In this document: piece after piece, positions 7,183 to 15,124 of the stretch | How positions within the stretch are numbered: position 1 is the stretch's first letter | Layout of the letters: each line of letters opens with the position of its first letter | Assembly: GCA_029932445.1 (NCBI GenBank) | Contig: JAOZQB010000041.1 | Location: forward strand, 1-16,931 | From: Bacteroidales bacterium | GTDB lineage: Bacteria; Bacteroidota; Bacteroidia; Bacteroidales; JAADGE01 | Reading direction: 5' to 3' | DNA length: 16,931 nucleotides | Made by a program: the position numbers and the translations under genes | Notes under the pieces: model-generated | What the model was told of the DNA's origin: nothing | The model's database searches: none | What the model saw: the letters and a program-made list of their open reading frames with translations, nothing else

Positions 7183-9972
7183 ATGGGCATATCAAGACGA
7201 GATTTTATTAAACAATCAGCAGTTGCAACAGCTGCAACAGCAATAGGACTAAGTATTCCTAAAGAAATGAATGCTGCTAAAGAAAAAGCAGAAAGTGATT
7301 GGAGATGGGATAAATCAGTTTGTCGGTTTTGCGGAACCGGATGCGGAATAATGGTAGCAACAAAGAATGATAAAATTGTTGCCGTGAAAGGCGACCCGGC
7401 TGCACCGGTTAACAGAGGTTTGAATTGTATTAAAGGATATTTTAATGCAAAAATCATGTACGGTGAAGACCGATTAACGAAACCGCTTTTAAGAGTTAAT
7501 GAAGCCGGAGAATTTGCTAAAAACGGAAAATTTAAACCGGTAAGTTGGAAACGTGCTTTTGATGAAATGGAAAAGCATATTAAAAGTTCTTTAAAAGAAT
7601 TAGGTCCGACCGGAATAGGAATTTTCGGTTCAGGACAATATACGATTCAGGAAGGATACGCTGCCGTAAAATTGGTTAAAGCAGGTTTCCGGTCAAATAA
7701 TATCGATCCGAATGCAAGACATTGTATGGCATCTGCCGTTGTAGGGTTTATTCAAACATTCGGAATTGATGAACCGGCAGGATGCTATGATGATATTGAA
7801 TTAACGGATACCGTAATTTCTTGGGGCGCAAATATGTCAGAAATGCATCCGATTTTATGGGCACGTGTCTCTGACAGAAAACTTTCAAATCCTGATAAAG
7901 TAAAAGTTGTAAATTTAACAACATTTACGAACAGAACTTCTGACCTTGCAGATACAGAAATTATTTTCAAACCGCATACAGATTTAGCGATTTGGAATTA
8001 TCTCGCTCGTGAAATTATGTATAATCATCCGGAAGCAATTGACGAAAAATTTGTTAATAAATATAATGTGTTTGCTACAGGTCCTGTTGATACAGGATAC
8101 GGAATGAGAATGCCTGATCACGCAAAATTCTCTGAAAAAGAATTAGAAACTGTTAAGAAAGAAGCAAAAAAACAAATTTCGGAAAATGAAGGTGTTACCT
8201 TAAAATATCTCGACTATAAAACAGGTGATACAATAGAAATGAAAAGCAGAGCTTCTGCAATGAAACATTGGATTATTTCTCGTGAAGAATTTAAAAAAGC
8301 TCTTGAACCGTATACTTTGGATTTTGTCGCAAAACTTGCTAAAGGAAATCCGGATGAATCAATTGATGATTTTAAAGCTAAATTAAAATTACTTGCTGAT
8401 CTTTACATTGAAAAAGGCAGAAAAGTTGTTTCTTTCTGGACAATGGGTATGAATCAACATCAAAGAGGTTCTTGGGTAAACGAACAATCGTATATGGTAC
8501 ACTTTTTACTCGGGAAACAAGCCAAACCCGGCAGCGGAGCATTCAGTTTAACCGGTCAGCCTTCTGCTTGCGGAACAGCACGTGAAGTGGGAACATTTGC
8601 TCACAGACTGCCGGCTGATTTAGTCGTTACTAATCCGAAACATCGTGAAATTTCCGAGAAAATATGGAAACTTCCGACAGGAACATTAAATCCGAAAGTC
8701 GGTTCGCATGTTATGAAAATTCACAGAGATGCAGAAGACGGAAAAATAAAATTTATTTGGGTACAGGTAAATAATCCTTATCAAAACACGGCAAATGCAA
8801 ATCATTGGATAAAAGCTGCTCGTGAAATGGATAATTTTATCGTAACCAGTGATCCGTATCCGGGAATATCTGCAAAAGTTTCCGATTTAATTTTACCTAC
8901 GGCAATGATTTATGAAAAATGGGGTTCGTACGGTAATGCCGAAAGACGTACGCAACATTGGAAACAACAAGTTACGCCGATTGGTGATGCAATGCCTGAT
9001 ATTTGGCAAATGGCAGAACTTGCAAAACGGTTTAAAATAAGAGAAGTTTGGGGTGCTCAAAATATTCCGGGGCTGGAAGGCGGTTTACCGGATGTCTTAT
9101 CGGAAGCTCAAGCAATGGGATATTCTCCTAATGATACACTTTATGATGTTTTGTTTGCAAATGAAGAAGCTAAATCGTATGCTTGGCCCGATCCCATCGG
9201 TGAAGGATTTCAAAATACAGAAGTTGAAGGTGATAAACGAAATGTTGAAGGTTCTGACGGACAAGTTTGGAAAGGATATAATTTCTTTATTCATAAATAT
9301 TTATGGGAAGAATACAGGAAGTTCGGATTGGGACACGGACACGATTTAGCTGATTTTGATACTTATCATAAAGTAAGAGGATTAAAATGGCCGGTTGTTG
9401 ACGGAAAAGAAACACAATGGCGATTTAATTCAAAATATGATCCCTATGCCAGAAAAGAAGGAGTTGGTTCATTTGCATTCTACGGTAAAGCATTAAAGAA
9501 AATGCCTCAAGGAAGTTTGAAAGGACCTGATAAAGAAAAAGAAAAATATGATTTAACCAATAAAGCAAAAATTTTCTTCCGACCGTATATGGATCCGGTT
9601 GAAATGCCTGATAAAAATTATCCTTTTTGGATGTCAACCGGTCGTGTCCTTGAACATTGGCACAGCGGAACAATGACAATGCGTGTTCCTGAACTTTACA
9701 GAGCAGTTCCAGAAGCATTATGTTACATGAACCCGAAAGATGCAGATAAAAACGGATTAAAACAAGGTGATACTGTTTGGGTTGAATCAAGAAGAGGAAA
9801 AGTTAAAGCTCATGTTGAGACCAGAGGAAGAAACAGACCGTCTAAGGGCTTGGTATTTATCCCTTGGTTTGATGAAAAAGTTTTTGTAAACAAGGTGGCT
9901 CTTGATGCAACTTGTCCGATGTCAAAACAAACAGACTTTAAAAAATGTGCTGTCAAAGTTTATAAAGCATAA
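7183..9972 (+). CDS. napA: Periplasmic nitrate reductase catalytic subunit NapA
   Basis: A 929-residue molybdoenzyme that reduces nitrate to nitrite in the periplasm using a bis-MGD cofactor and one 4Fe-4S cluster. Residues 1-32 form a Tat leader with the twin-arginine motif SRRDFIK and an Ala-rich core. The cluster ligands are Cys47, Cys50, Cys54 and Cys82 (CX2CX3CX27C). The molybdenum ligand is Cys181 in ARHCMASAVVGF, followed by the NapA-type GIDEPAGCYDD. Further family marks are WGANMSEMHPILWAR, GMNQHQRG, the GQPSACGTAREVGTF segment and the C-terminal MDP/GRVLEHWHSGTMTMRVPEL. The length is well above the roughly 830 residues of enterobacterial NapA and matches the longer Campylobacter/Wolinella form (about 925); the NapA family is clear, so it is not a formate dehydrogenase or a cytoplasmic Nas enzyme. 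It is the first gene of the operon, downstream of the candidate operator, and folds with help from NapD encoded five genes later. Confidence 0.97.
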   Translation: MGISRRDFIKQSAVATAATAIGLSIPKEMNAAKEKAESDWRWDKSVCRFCGTGCGIMVATKNDKIVAVKGDPAAPVNRGLNCIKGYFNAKIMYGEDRLTKPLLRVNEAGEFAKNGKFKPVSWKRAFDEMEKHIKSSLKELGPTGIGIFGSGQYTIQEGYAAVKLVKAGFRSNNIDPNARHCMASAVVGFIQTFGIDEPAGCYDDIELTDTVISWGANMSEMHPILWARVSDRKLSNPDKVKVVNLTTFTNRTSDLADTEIIFKPHTDLAIWNYLAREIMYNHPEAIDEKFVNKYNVFATGPVDTGYGMRMPDHAKFSEKELETVKKEAKKQISENEGVTLKYLDYKTGDTIEMKSRASAMKHWIISREEFKKALEPYTLDFVAKLAKGNPDESIDDFKAKLKLLADLYIEKGRKVVSFWTMGMNQHQRGSWVNEQSYMVHFLLGKQAKPGSGAFSLTGQPSACGTAREVGTFAHRLPADLVVTNPKHREISEKIWKLPTGTLNPKVGSHVMKIHRDAEDGKIKFIWVQVNNPYQNTANANHWIKAAREMDNFIVTSDPYPGISAKVSDLILPTAMIYEKWGSYGNAERRTQHWKQQVTPIGDAMPDIWQMAELAKRFKIREVWGAQNIPGLEGGLPDVLSEAQAMGYSPNDTLYDVLFANEEAKSYAWPDPIGEGFQNTEVEGDKRNVEGSDGQVWKGYNFFIHKYLWEEYRKFGLGHGHDLADFDTYHKVRGLKWPVVDGKETQWRFNSKYDPYARKEGVGSFAFYGKALKKMPQGSLKGPDKEKEKYDLTNKAKIFFRPYMDPVEMPDKNYPFWMSTGRVLEHWHSGTMTMRVPELYRAVPEALCYMNPKDADKNGLKQGDTVWVESRRGKVKAHVETRGRNRPSKGLVFIPWFDEKVFVNKVALDATCPMSKQTDFKKCAVKVYKA

Positions 9973-9988
9973 AACACAAAATAGTGTT
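9973..9988 (+). other. Small hairpin just after the napA stop
   Basis: AACAC (9973-9977) and GTGTT (9984-9988) pair around a six-base loop immediately after the napA stop, followed by a T-rich stretch (ATTTTATTT). With only five pairs it is too weak to be a confident terminator, but it could stabilise the napA message end or partly attenuate downstream genes. Confidence 0.25.
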
Positions 9989-10010
9989 ATTTTATTTCTA
10001 AAAATAATTA

Positions 10011-10817
10011 ATGAAAGAGGATAAAATGCCGAGTAGACGAGAAACCATACGAAAACTCTTGCAAGGAGCCGGATTCCTTGGATTAGGAGGTTTAACCTGG
10101 GGTGCATACGTTGATGAAGCAAAAAGTGCCGAATTAATTTTACGACCTCCCGGGGCAATTTCCGAAGAAGATTTTGTGAAAGCATGCGTAAAATGCGGCG
10201 AATGTGTTATTGCTTGTCCTTATGATACATTAAAACTTGCAGAACCGGGTGACAGAAAACCTGTGGGAACTCCGTTTTTTGAACCGCGTAAAATTGCTTG
10301 TGAAATGTGTCCCGATATTCCTTGTGTCCCGGTTTGTCCTTCAGGTGCTTTGGATGTTAATCTTGTTTCTTCCGTTAAAGAAAAAAATAAAGAAACAATG
10401 CTTGATATTAATACTGCTAAAATGGGCATTGCAGTTATTGATACATCTACGTGTATTGCTTATTGGGGCATTCAATGTGATATTTGTTACCGGGCTTGTC
10501 CGCTTATGGATGAGGCAATTGAGCTTAAATACGAACGAAATGAAAGAACAGGGAAGCATGCTTTTCTGAAACCGGTTGTAAATAATGAAGTTTGTACAGG
10601 TTGCGGATTATGTGAACATGCTTGCGTTACCGAAAAATCAGCAATTAAAGTTTTACCGCTTTCAATTATTCTCGGAAAAGTCGGAAGTCATTATATTAAA
10701 GGATGGGATGAAGATGATGAAAAAAGAATGGAAGAAAATGATGTTGAGGAAGATGAGAATATGGATAAAGCTTTGGACTACTTAAACAGTGATTGGAAAG
10801 ATATCGTAGATGAATAA
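10011..10817 (+). CDS. napG: NapG, periplasmic four-cluster ferredoxin-type quinol dehydrogenase component
   Basis: A 268-residue iron-sulfur protein that takes electrons from membrane-bound NapH and passes them towards NapB/NapA. The leader contains a twin-arginine motif (PSRRETIRKLLQ) and a glycine-rich hydrophobic stretch (about 19-32). Four 4Fe-4S cluster motifs follow: Cys59/62/65/69, Cys97/100/105/109, Cys148/156/159/163 and Cys195/198/201/205, the count and order expected for NapG/MauM. The C-terminal tail (from about 233) is strikingly acidic (GWDEDDEKRMEEND and onward). A second ATG at 10026 (MPSRRE) follows a purine-rich AAAGAGG with fitting spacing and still keeps the Tat motif, so translation may begin there instead. 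It lies 38 bases after napA and overlaps napH by eight bases, indicating coupled translation. Confidence 0.94.
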   Translation: MKEDKMPSRRETIRKLLQGAGFLGLGGLTWGAYVDEAKSAELILRPPGAISEEDFVKACVKCGECVIACPYDTLKLAEPGDRKPVGTPFFEPRKIACEMCPDIPCVPVCPSGALDVNLVSSVKEKNKETMLDINTAKMGIAVIDTSTCIAYWGIQCDICYRACPLMDEAIELKYERNERTGKHAFLKPVVNNEVCTGCGLCEHACVTEKSAIKVLPLSIILGKVGSHYIKGWDEDDEKRMEENDVEEDENMDKALDYLNSDWKDIVDE

Positions 10818-11619
10818 AGCTCTGAAAAATAACAAATTTTTAATTCTGAGAAGAATTATTCAAATAAGTATCCTTTTACTTTTTGTCGGAGGAAATTATT
10901 GGGGTTGGAATATCTTAAGAGGAGATTTAAGTACGGCTAAAGTTCTTGATACTTTTTATTTAAGTGATCCGTATTTTGTTATTCAAACATTTGCAAGCGG
11001 TTTTGTTGTTGCTGCAGATGTTCTGGTAGGCGCATTAATAATTCTTTTATTTTACGCATTAATCGGCGGAAGAGCATTTTGCAGTTGGGTTTGTCCGATG
11101 AATATTATTACCGATTCGGCAAACCGATTAAGAAAGATGTTAAAAATGTACAGAGAAGATGTTAAAGTTCCGATTAACAGAAATTTAAGATATTGGATTC
11201 TCGGATTGAGCATTGTTTTGTCAGCATTATTCGGAGTTGCAGCATTTGAAGCCGTAAGCCCGATTTCTATGTTACATCGGGGCATCATTTTCGGAATGGG
11301 TTTCGGATGGGCTGCAATTTTATTAGTGTTCTTTTTCGATTTATTTGTCTTACAAAACGGATGGTGCGGATATGTTTGTCCTTTGGGGGCTTTTTATTCT
11401 TTGACAAATAAAATAAGTATTTTTAAAATTAAGCATACAGTTGAGAATTGTACTGAATGTAATAAATGTTTAATCGTTTGTCCCGAAAAACCGGTATTAG
11501 CAATCATCGGAAAAAAATCAGGACAAATTACAAAAGGTGAATGCACCAATTGCGGAAGATGTATTGATGTATGTGAAGATCATGCTTTAAAGTTTTCATT
11601 TAATAAATATAATAAATAA
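10810..11619 (+). CDS. napH: NapH, membrane iron-sulfur quinol dehydrogenase
   Basis: A 269-residue inner-membrane protein thought to oxidise menaquinol and feed NapG. Four membrane helices are visible at about 13-35, 57-85, 128-150 and 158-181. Two CX3CP motifs near the membrane face (CSWVCP, Cys91/95; CGYVCP, Cys186/190) are characteristic of NapH/NosR/RdxA-type proteins. The cytoplasmic C-terminus carries two 4Fe-4S motifs: Cys214/217/220/224 and Cys245/248/251/255. The start codon lies inside the last codons of napG. In NapC-lacking Nap systems the NapGH pair is the main quinol-oxidising route, which fits the absence of napC here. Confidence 0.94.
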   Translation: MNKALKNNKFLILRRIIQISILLLFVGGNYWGWNILRGDLSTAKVLDTFYLSDPYFVIQTFASGFVVAADVLVGALIILLFYALIGGRAFCSWVCPMNIITDSANRLRKMLKMYREDVKVPINRNLRYWILGLSIVLSALFGVAAFEAVSPISMLHRGIIFGMGFGWAAILLVFFFDLFVLQNGWCGYVCPLGAFYSLTNKISIFKIKHTVENCTECNKCLIVCPEKPVLAIIGKKSGQITKGECTNCGRCIDVCEDHALKFSFNKYNK

Positions 11620-11641
11620 ATAAAATAAAAATCCGATAATT

Positions 11642-12232
11642 ATGTACAGAAAAATTTTATTTACGGCAATGGCTTTTACGGCTTTAATTTTTACGGCTTG
11701 TAATAGTGAAACAAAAGAAAATGATGCAGACAAAAATGCAACCTCCGGAACGGCTTTCAGAAAAGGAGATTTGTTTTCTGAAGATATTAATTTGGGCGAT
11801 AAATCTATAGTCACCGCAAATGATGCAGGTAATAATGAAAAAATTGACCGTTCATTTGAGAATGCTCCGCCCTTAATTTCTCATAAAATTGAAGGTTTTG
11901 TTCCGATAACATTGAAAAATAATATGTGTTTATCTTGTCATCAACCGGGTGTTATGGAAACTGCAACTGATATTCCGCCTACTCATTTTACTAAATATCG
12001 TCCGGATATAAAAAAGGTAAACGGGAAATATCAATATTCTGACGGTGGTAAGTTAGTTGTCAGCGAAGACTTGGGAAAATTGAATTCTGCTCGATATAAT
12101 TGTACACAATGTCATGTCATTCAGACAAATGCAAAGTTAGATGTAAGTAATACTTTTAAAGCTGAATTTCGAAATCCTGCTGATAAGACAAAATCAGATT
12201 TAAAAGAAAATATTGACGAAGGCGTAAAATAG
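11642..12232 (+). CDS. napB: NapB, diheme cytochrome c subunit, predicted lipoprotein
   Basis: A 196-residue small subunit of periplasmic nitrate reductase that passes electrons to NapA. Two heme c sites are visible: CLSCH (Cys96/99/His100) and CTQCH (Cys154/157/His158). His81 (in PLISHKIEGF) and His115 (in PPTHF) lie where NapB provides the distal heme ligands, and the CTQCHVIQTNAK...NTF segment is typical of the family. Unlike the soluble NapB of Proteobacteria, the leader ends in IFTAC with Cys20 followed by the polar, acidic stretch NSETKENDAD, so it is probably a lipoprotein. The lipobox is loose (Phe at -3) but acceptable for Bacteroidota. It starts 22 bases after napH, with three bases before the next gene. 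Confidence 0.93.
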   Translation: MYRKILFTAMAFTALIFTACNSETKENDADKNATSGTAFRKGDLFSEDINLGDKSIVTANDAGNNEKIDRSFENAPPLISHKIEGFVPITLKNNMCLSCHQPGVMETATDIPPTHFTKYRPDIKKVNGKYQYSDGGKLVVSEDLGKLNSARYNCTQCHVIQTNAKLDVSNTFKAEFRNPADKTKSDLKENIDEGVK

Positions 12233-12235
12233 GAA

Positions 12236-13216
12236 ATGATAAACAGTTTGTTTATAAAAAGATTATTCTTAACTGTTGCAATGATATACGTTAATGTTTT
12301 TGCAGCAAAATCAACTTCTCCCGTGTTTTTTTTAAAAGCATCCGGCGGAGTCTATGACTTTGTTATTGAAAATAATTTTATTTATGCTGCTACGGATGCG
12401 GGGGTTTTAGATATTTTTAATTTTAAAACAAAAAAGAAAATAAAAGAAATCTTAATTCCGAATATTAAGGATTTTAACGGGGATTTAAAACCGGCAAAAT
12501 TGTTTTCTGCAGATAAATTATACGGAATTGACGGTTTGCTTATAGTTTCTCAAGGCAGTAACGGTTTTCGAAATGTCTGGTTATTTAAAGATAATAAACT
12601 TAAGGAAATTCTAAGTTCCGAAAAAGATAAGTTATTTATTAAACGAGCAGCATTCATTGATGAAAATCTGATAATGCTCGGTTTGTTAAGTAATGAACTG
12701 ATTTTATATGATATTCGGAACAAAAAACAAATCTTCAGAAAACAATTGTCAACTTCCGTTTTTTCTGATTTTACTACGGATTATACACGAAAAATTACTG
12801 TTACATGTGAAGAAAGCGGTAAAATAAGAGCACTTAATTCTCATACCGGACAAATTATGAATATTTTCTCGGGAATGAATTTAGATAATGTTTTTAAAGT
12901 TGTATATACAGATTTAACATTTATTACTGCAGGGCAAGACCGAAGAGTAGGAGTGTATAAATGGGGGAAAGAACATTATTATTTGAATTCCGATTTTATC
13001 GTTTATTGTGTCGGTATAAATAAAACCGGGAAATTGGGAGCATATTCGGCTGATGAAAATAATGATGTTTATATTTTTGATACAGATACAAGACAAGTTT
13101 TATATAAATTAACCGGTCAAAAAAGTACTCAAACAAAAATTGCGTTTATTTCTGACGATGAAGTAGTTTGTTCAAGTGAAGATGAATATATTATGTTTTG
13201 GAAATTTAAAAAATGA
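12236..13216 (+). CDS. napL: NapL-like periplasmic beta-propeller protein
   Basis: A 326-residue protein with an N-terminal signal peptide (hydrophobic core LFLTVAMIYVNVFAA, cleavage near Ala23/24) and a WD40/PQQ-like propeller. Blade-like repeats can be followed through IYAATDAGVLDIFNF, LIMLGLLSNELILYDI, KITVTCEESGKIRALNSHTGQI, FITAGQDRRVGVYKWG, GAYSADENNDVYIFDTDTRQVLY and CSSEDEYIMFWKF. It has no heme or metal-cluster motif. Identification as NapL rests mainly on position: napB-napL-napD is the order in Campylobacter-type clusters, where NapL is a periplasmic protein of similar size with an unclear supporting role. It begins three bases after napB and ends four bases before the NapD start. 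A generic propeller protein recruited to the operon is the alternative. Confidence 0.7.
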   Translation: MINSLFIKRLFLTVAMIYVNVFAAKSTSPVFFLKASGGVYDFVIENNFIYAATDAGVLDIFNFKTKKKIKEILIPNIKDFNGDLKPAKLFSADKLYGIDGLLIVSQGSNGFRNVWLFKDNKLKEILSSEKDKLFIKRAAFIDENLIMLGLLSNELILYDIRNKKQIFRKQLSTSVFSDFTTDYTRKITVTCEESGKIRALNSHTGQIMNIFSGMNLDNVFKVVYTDLTFITAGQDRRVGVYKWGKEHYYLNSDFIVYCVGINKTGKLGAYSADENNDVYIFDTDTRQVLYKLTGQKSTQTKIAFISDDEVVCSSEDEYIMFWKFKK

Positions 13217-13220
13217 TTTT

Positions 13221-13562
13221 ATGACATTATCGAGTATTGTAGTTCAAACAACACCTGAAAATTTGAACAAAGTAATTGAAAGATTAAAAAAAAGTGAATT
13301 ATGCGAATACCATCTTCATGATAAAAAAGGCAGAATTATTATTACTGTTGAAGGAAAAACTGTTGAAGAAGAAATTTTAAAACTTCAACAAATACAAAAA
13401 TTTCCGAAAATTGTATCAGCAGAAATGGTTTATTCTTATGATGAAGAAGAATTAGATGGTTTAAGAGAAAATATAGGCAGTAAAGTTCCCGAATGGTTAA
13501 ACGATGAAAATGCAAAAGCAGAAGATATTATTTATCAAGGTGATTTAAAAAAGAAATATTAA
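13221..13562 (+). CDS. napD: NapD, cytoplasmic chaperone for NapA maturation
   Basis: A 113-residue cytoplasmic protein predicted to bind the Tat leader of NapA and hold back its export until the cofactor is inserted. The family pattern is clear: SSIVVQTTPENLNKVIERL, then the ExHxxD-like EYHLHDKKGRIIITVEG, then the EEEILKLQQIQKFPKIVSAEMVYSYDEEEL core. The open frame extends back to 13176 inside napL, but the ATG at 13221 is chosen because the conserved domain begins at MTLSSIVV and it sits four bases after the napL stop. A charged C-terminal extension of about 35 residues goes beyond the 87-residue enterobacterial NapD. Confidence 0.92.
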   Translation: MTLSSIVVQTTPENLNKVIERLKKSELCEYHLHDKKGRIIITVEGKTVEEEILKLQQIQKFPKIVSAEMVYSYDEEELDGLRENIGSKVPEWLNDENAKAEDIIYQGDLKKKY

Positions 13563-13664
13563 CAGTTAAATTATTTTAATCGGAAAACAATAATATTAAA
13601 TCAGTAATTAAACACTTAAAAGAATCTTATTAATAATTATTATTCACTAATTAAACCCAATCAA

Positions 13665-15098
13665 ATGAAACATTTAAACTCAATTTTTATGCTTATTTTG
13701 CTGATATTTTTTGGCGGAATTATGACAGCTCAGGAAGAAAAAAAAGACGAAAAAACAAAAGAGCTGACAGTCAGTGCCGAAGTTCGTGCACGAACTGAAT
13801 ATGTTCACGGAATTAAATCTCCTGTTCCGGAGTTTTTAATTCAAGATAACTATAAAACGACACCGAGTTTATTTACAAGCCAAAGAACAAGTTTAAATTT
13901 TGATTATAAAGCTGACAGAGTAAAATTCGGCGCTCAATTCAGAGATGTCAGAAATTGGGGAGATGACAAACAATTAACAGCAAATGAAGCAAGTTCTCTC
14001 TCAGTTCACCAAGCTTGGGCAGAAGTGTTTTTTACAAAGGAAATTTCTTTAAAAGCAGGGCGTATGGAGCTTTCTTATGATGACCAAAGAATTCTCGGAG
14101 CCGTAAACTGGACACAACAAGCACGATCACACGATTTAGCACTGTTTAAATATGAAGGTGCCTTAAAAGTTCATTTAGGAATAGCTTATCACGGCGGTCC
14201 TTTTGCCGGAGCAGATGCCTATAAAGCAATGCAATTTTTATGGATAAACGGAAAAGAAGGTGATTTCGGTTACAGCTTACTTGCTTTAAATAACGGTAAA
14301 ACTGAAAATGGGATTTGGGCTGACTTTACGGATCCTTTAGCTCCAATATTTACGGGTGTTACGGAAAGTAATGCATACAGTCAAATTGCAGGAGGTCGAT
14401 TTACTTATAAAGTCGGTGCTTTAAGTTTAGCATTAAATGCATATTATCAAGCAGGAAAAAAAGCTGCAAATTGGGTTGATCCGAAGAGTTTGCCCTCAGG
14501 AGTAACCGCAGCCGATTTTAATTTAGCTGAAAAAGCCGGTCAAGGACAAAAAATTTCTGCTTATAATTTTGCTTTGGATGCAATGTATAAAGTTTCTGAT
14601 AATTTTAAAGCCGGTTTAGGTTTTGAAATGCTTTCCGGAAATGATTTAACAGATGGAAACAGAACGGATGAAAATGCTTTTGCTCCTTTATACGGAACAA
14701 ATCATAAATTTAACGGTTGGATGGATTATTTCTATGTAGGAAATCACGGAAGCAGTGTAGGTCTGCAGGATATTAATTTGAAAATAATTTATAATAACGG
14801 ACCTTTCTTTGTAAAATTAATACCACATTATTTTATGCCCGCAGGAAAAGGAACATATATAGATATGGACGGGAATCAACAAAATTTGGGTGCTCTGGGA
14901 ACCGAAATAGATGTATGGGCAGGTTATCATATTGTTCCCAAAGTTGCAAGTATTCAAATCGGATATTCTCAGATGTTGGCTACCGAAAGTATGTACGGAT
15001 TAAAAGGTGTCGGTATTTCGACAGATAACGGAACAGGCACAAATAATTGGGCTTGGATTATGCTTGATTTAAAACCGAAGTTTTTATTTAAAAAATAA
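13665..15098 (+). CDS. Alginate_exp-type outer-membrane beta-barrel (putative porin)
   Basis: A 477-residue exported protein with a signal peptide (residues 1-22, hydrophobic core FMLILLIFFGGIMTA, cleavage before QEEKK). The rest is a series of alternating amphipathic strands, starting with LTVSAEVRARTEYVHG and including the conserved segment FRDVRNWGDD...SVHQAWAEVFFTKEISLKAGRMELSYDDQRILGAVNWTQQARSHD, which I recognise as typical of the 'alginate export' barrel family (PF13372-like). Despite that name such barrels occur in many respiratory gene clusters and the substrate is not shown by sequence. Its place between napD and the octaheme cytochrome, with no terminator on either side, suggests passage of nitrate, nitrite or another small anion through the outer membrane; this is inference. 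The 102-base gap upstream has no recognisable promoter box. Confidence 0.8.
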   Translation: MKHLNSIFMLILLIFFGGIMTAQEEKKDEKTKELTVSAEVRARTEYVHGIKSPVPEFLIQDNYKTTPSLFTSQRTSLNFDYKADRVKFGAQFRDVRNWGDDKQLTANEASSLSVHQAWAEVFFTKEISLKAGRMELSYDDQRILGAVNWTQQARSHDLALFKYEGALKVHLGIAYHGGPFAGADAYKAMQFLWINGKEGDFGYSLLALNNGKTENGIWADFTDPLAPIFTGVTESNAYSQIAGGRFTYKVGALSLALNAYYQAGKKAANWVDPKSLPSGVTAADFNLAEKAGQGQKISAYNFALDAMYKVSDNFKAGLGFEMLSGNDLTDGNRTDENAFAPLYGTNHKFNGWMDYFYVGNHGSSVGLQDINLKIIYNNGPFFVKLIPHYFMPAGKGTYIDMDGNQQNLGALGTEIDVWAGYHIVPKVASIQIGYSQMLATESMYGLKGVGISTDNGTGTNNWAWIMLDLKPKFLFKK

Positions 15099-15124
15099 AT
15101 CCAACTATATAAAACAAATATAAA

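Noticed and set aside
9425..9790. Antisense open frame of 121 codons opposite napA
   Set aside because: It lies wholly within conserved napA coding sequence and shows no signal, motif or promoter of its own.
7183..9972. Formate dehydrogenase or assimilatory nitrate reductase instead of NapA
   Set aside because: The HCMASAVVGF...DEPAGCYDD segment, the Tat leader with a single N-terminal cluster and the napGHBD neighbours identify NapA.
13176..13220. NapD start at 13176 inside the napL reading frame
   Set aside because: The extra 15 residues show no family similarity and the ATG at 13221 sits just after the napL stop and begins the conserved NapD domain.
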